Assembly (NCBI GenBank): GCA_021018815.1
Contig: JAITYX010000026.1
Location: forward strand, 5,208,001-5,272,000
Length of the DNA stretch: 64,000 nucleotides
Direction of reading: 5' to 3'
Source: Talinum fruticosum
Taxonomy: Eukaryota > Streptophyta > Magnoliopsida > Caryophyllales > Talinaceae
Under the pieces are notes generated by a model. That model did no database searches, was not told the origin of the DNA, and worked only from the letters and a program-made list of their open reading frames with translations. A program made the position numbers and the translations under genes. How positions within the stretch are numbered: the first letter of the stretch is position 1; every line of letters begins with the position of its first letter. This document shows, piece after piece, positions 61,701 to 64,000 of the stretch.

Positions 61701-62363
61701 AGGTTTTTCCATTACTTGCAATTGTAACAAAGACTCTATGCTATCTACTAGTCCCGAGTTAACATGATAGGGTATAGCATGAAATACAGAATGATCCAAC
61801 CCTTTGGTAATCACAGATCAACAATTCATCTTCTTGAGACAAATCATAAACATTTTGGGACATTTCATCAATTGTATCAAGTGCACAAACATAATTTACA
61901 TCTGCAGGAAATCTCAAGGCATCAAAAATATTGAACTTAATAACATCACCATCAAATTCCATAGTCAATGTTCCCCATGTACATCTATTTTTATCCTAGA
62001 TGTTTTAAGAAATGGTCTACCAAGCAAAATAGGAATGTCATGGCATGCATTACCCATGTCCAATACATAAAAATCAGTAGGAAAAATAAGCTCATTGACT
62101 TGGACTAAGACATCCTCTAAGACTCCATCTAGATAAGTACTACTTCTATCACCCAACCGAATTACTAGCCCAGTTTTCTTCAACTCTCCCAAATTCAGTT
62201 TATCATAAACAGATCGAGGCATCATATTAATGGAAGCACCTAAATCAAGCATGGCTCTGTCAAAGTATAGTTTTCCAATCTTACAAGGGACAGAGAACAC
62301 ACCTGGGTCCTTACATTTAGGAGGGAGCTTCTTTTGAAAAACAGCGAGATGCATTCTCCCCAC
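58750..62363 (-). pseudogene. Element C pol: protease, RT, RNase H, integrase
   Basis: Right to left: aspartic protease (DLGASINMMPRSVYDKL, LLGRPFLKTSRIKIDV), RT (MCIDYRK, FLDGYSGY, FRRMPFGLCNAPATFQ, catalytic FMDD at 60893-60904), RNase H (LMCDASNNAVGAVLGQ, IHYASRTLD), integrase ([51 protein letters not shown] for the D,D,E triad) and a C-terminal [10 protein letters not shown]...FKVNGYRLK. In the zinc finger the usual second Cys pair is C...H (CKNVKHAK), a lost ligand. Frameshifts near 61700, 61210, 60950, 60300, 59260 and 58960. Confidence 0.85.
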
Positions 62364-63895
62364 ACTTATCTTCTCATTTCCTTTTAATTTTCTTTTAGAA
62401 GTACAAAGCTCCTTAAGAAATTTAGCATAACGAGGAACTTGTTTAATGGCATCTAGGAGAGGAATGTTAATCTCTACCTTCCTAAATGTTTCTAAAATTT
62501 CTTGGTTTGCCTCATCTATTTTAGGAGTTATGCTTCTCGATCTACTAGGGAAAGGTGGAATAGGTTCATAACGACTTTTCTTAGTGTCACTTATCTCTTT
62601 AGCATTAGAGGAGTTATCCTTCTTTAAGTCGAGTTCAGATTCCTTGACCTCTAGTTCAGAGTTCTACCTCTCTGTTGTTTTTAGGTTCATTAAGTTCCTT
62701 TCCACTCCTTAGTCTTATGGCACTCACATTTTCTTTGGGATTCCGGAAGGGTTGAGATGGTAATCTATTTTGCAATTGGGCTTGCAGGTTACTAAACATG
62801 GTATCCGTTGCGCTTTGTCTCTCTTGAACCCGCTTAATACTCATTTCTAAACTTTGGAACCTAAGGTCGATTCCTTCTTTTGGTCATCCATTTTCTTAAT
62901 CATTTGCTCCAAAAGGAAGTTCGTTTTATCTTGAGCGAGATGGTTGACACTGGGCTTGGTCAAAACCAGGGGGTTGTTTCTAGGTCCATACCTAAGGTTA
63001 GGATGATCCCTCCATCCTCCATTGTAGGTGTTTGAAAATGGATCGTACTTTCTTTGACCTTGGTTAGGGAAAACAACATTGACTTCTCCCCCACTTGTAA
63101 TGTAGGACATGAATCAGTAGGATGCCCTTCTAAACAGACAAATTCCACACACTATCGCCTTTTGAACTCCTCCGAGTGACGAGTTTGTTCAACATAGCAA
63201 TGATTTGAGTCAATTGGTTTTCTAATGATGTACTTGAATTTAGCTCATTAACCTTCCTAAATTGGACATCCCTAGTTCCAAACTGTTGAGTATTTTGGGC
63301 CATGTTATTAAATAATTCTCTAGCTTGAGCTGGAGTCTTATTAACCAAAGCCCCCACTAGCAGACATCTACCACATTTCTATCAATTGACAGTAGCCCTT
63401 CATAAAAATATTGAATCGAGAATTGTTCGGAAATTTTATGTTGGGGACAACTAGCACATAATTTATTAAAACGTTCCCAATATTCATAAAAAGTTTCTCC
63501 AGTCATTTGTTTAATGCCACAAATTTCTTTTCTAATGGATCCAATCCTAGATGTGGGAAAGAATTTTTCTAAGAATGCTTTATGAACTTGGGTCCATGTA
63601 GTAAATGTTGCGGGGGTATGTAATACAACCAATCTTTAGCCTTATCCTGAAGTGAAAAGGGAAAGGCTCTTAACTTAATTTGGTCTTGTGTGATTCCCTC
63701 GGGTTGGATGGTAGAACGAGTAATCATAAATTCATTAATACGACGATATGGGTCCTCACTGGGTAATCCATGAAACTTAGGCGAGTAAGTTCGAAATCTA
63801 GAATTCAATTTAAGAGGTCGGTCCAAAGTAGGATATGATAGAGACAAAGGTTGTGTTTCTAAATTAGGTGTAGCAAGCTCACGTAAAGTAGCCAT
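62364..63895 (-). pseudogene. Element C gag
   Basis: ATG at 63893-63895 (MATLRELATPNLE), Retrotrans_gag core (FHGLPSEDP, KAFLEKFFPTSRIGSIRKEI, ETFYEYWERFNKLCASCP, QYFYEGL), a degenerate zinc-knuckle (CLEGHPTDSCPTLQ) near 63110-63140, then VEINIPLLDAIKQVPRYAKF near 62430-62500 leading into protease. Shifts near 63600, 63357, 63140 and 62850. The gag-to-protease order and wording are Athila-like. Confidence 0.8.
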
Positions 63896-64000
63896 TTCAA
63901 TGGTTATAGAATCAACCTCGGTTTCGCTTTCGAAGTTTCGGATTGTAGAGATTCGATGTCGTTCTCAACTTTTTCCGTCGAATGCTCTTCCAATTCTCCG
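63896..64000 (-). other. Element C upstream of gag, cut by the window edge
   Basis: Probable leader or gag extension; too short to judge. Confidence 0.3.

Larger units (their letters stand above)
55174..64000 (-). mobile_element. Athila-like Ty3/gypsy element C (5' end outside window)
   Basis: 3' LTR, polypurine tract, about 1.2 kb non-coding region, then pol and gag on the minus strand in gypsy order (integrase after RNase H). Athila-like wording includes [14 protein letters not shown] after integrase, VFMDDF in RT and DLGASINMMP in protease. Inserted into D; CAGGG at 55169-55173 is the expected duplication, whose partner lies outside. Several frameshifts; not active. Confidence 0.85.

Overview
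This window looks like nuclear DNA of a flowering plant, most likely a eudicot. It holds one recognisable host gene surrounded by transposable elements of many ages. The plant assignment rests on a many-exon gene for a plastid isoprenoid enzyme with the plant-type long architecture, and on Sirevirus-type Ty1/copia and Athila-type Ty3/gypsy retrotransposons. No rRNA, tRNA or CRISPR feature was found.

Layout, left part (1-20005). A broken BED zinc-finger (hAT-like) fragment lies at the left edge. It is followed by a TIR element (835-1643), a large Ty3/gypsy-LTR-like relic (2029 to about 5450, minus), an old Sirevirus LTR relic, and a Tourist-like MITE with TTA target duplications (7055-7720). 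The host gene HDS (ispG/GcpE, last-but-one step of the plastid MEP pathway) runs from an untranslated exon near 8085 to a stop at 17215. All 19 coding exons are legible with conserved splice sites. Exon 12 lacks one base in a C run, which creates an in-frame TAG. Every other exon keeps phase, so this is either a recent null allele or a homopolymer sequencing error. Downstream are a second TIR element and a degraded Copia pol of another lineage.

Layout, right part (20006-64000). This is a nest of LTR retrotransposons that can be unpicked from target-site duplications. Sirevirus E (minus) is split in its 3' LTR by Sirevirus A (minus, 20960-47605, TSD CTCAA). A is split just after its RNase H region by Sirevirus B (plus, 25313-41010, TSD CAAAG/GAAAG). 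B is split in its distal 3' region by two solo LTRs: 33889-36851 (TSD GTAAG) and 36996-39151 (TSD CCGAG). E is also interrupted in integrase by Sirevirus D (53047 onward), and D is interrupted by an Athila-like Ty3/gypsy element C (55174 to beyond the window).

The Sireviruses have gag, protease, integrase, RT and RNase H, then a long distal region with a third gene of about 535 codons before the polypurine tract. In A, B and E this gene has its own TATA box and a CT-rich leader; in A and B an AACGG (MSA-like) element lies upstream. All element genes here carry frameshifts or stops. The most interesting signals are the one-base lesion in HDS, the third Sirevirus gene with its internal promoter, the ordered nest, and the clustering of copy-to-copy changes at TCCGAG/CTCGGA motifs.
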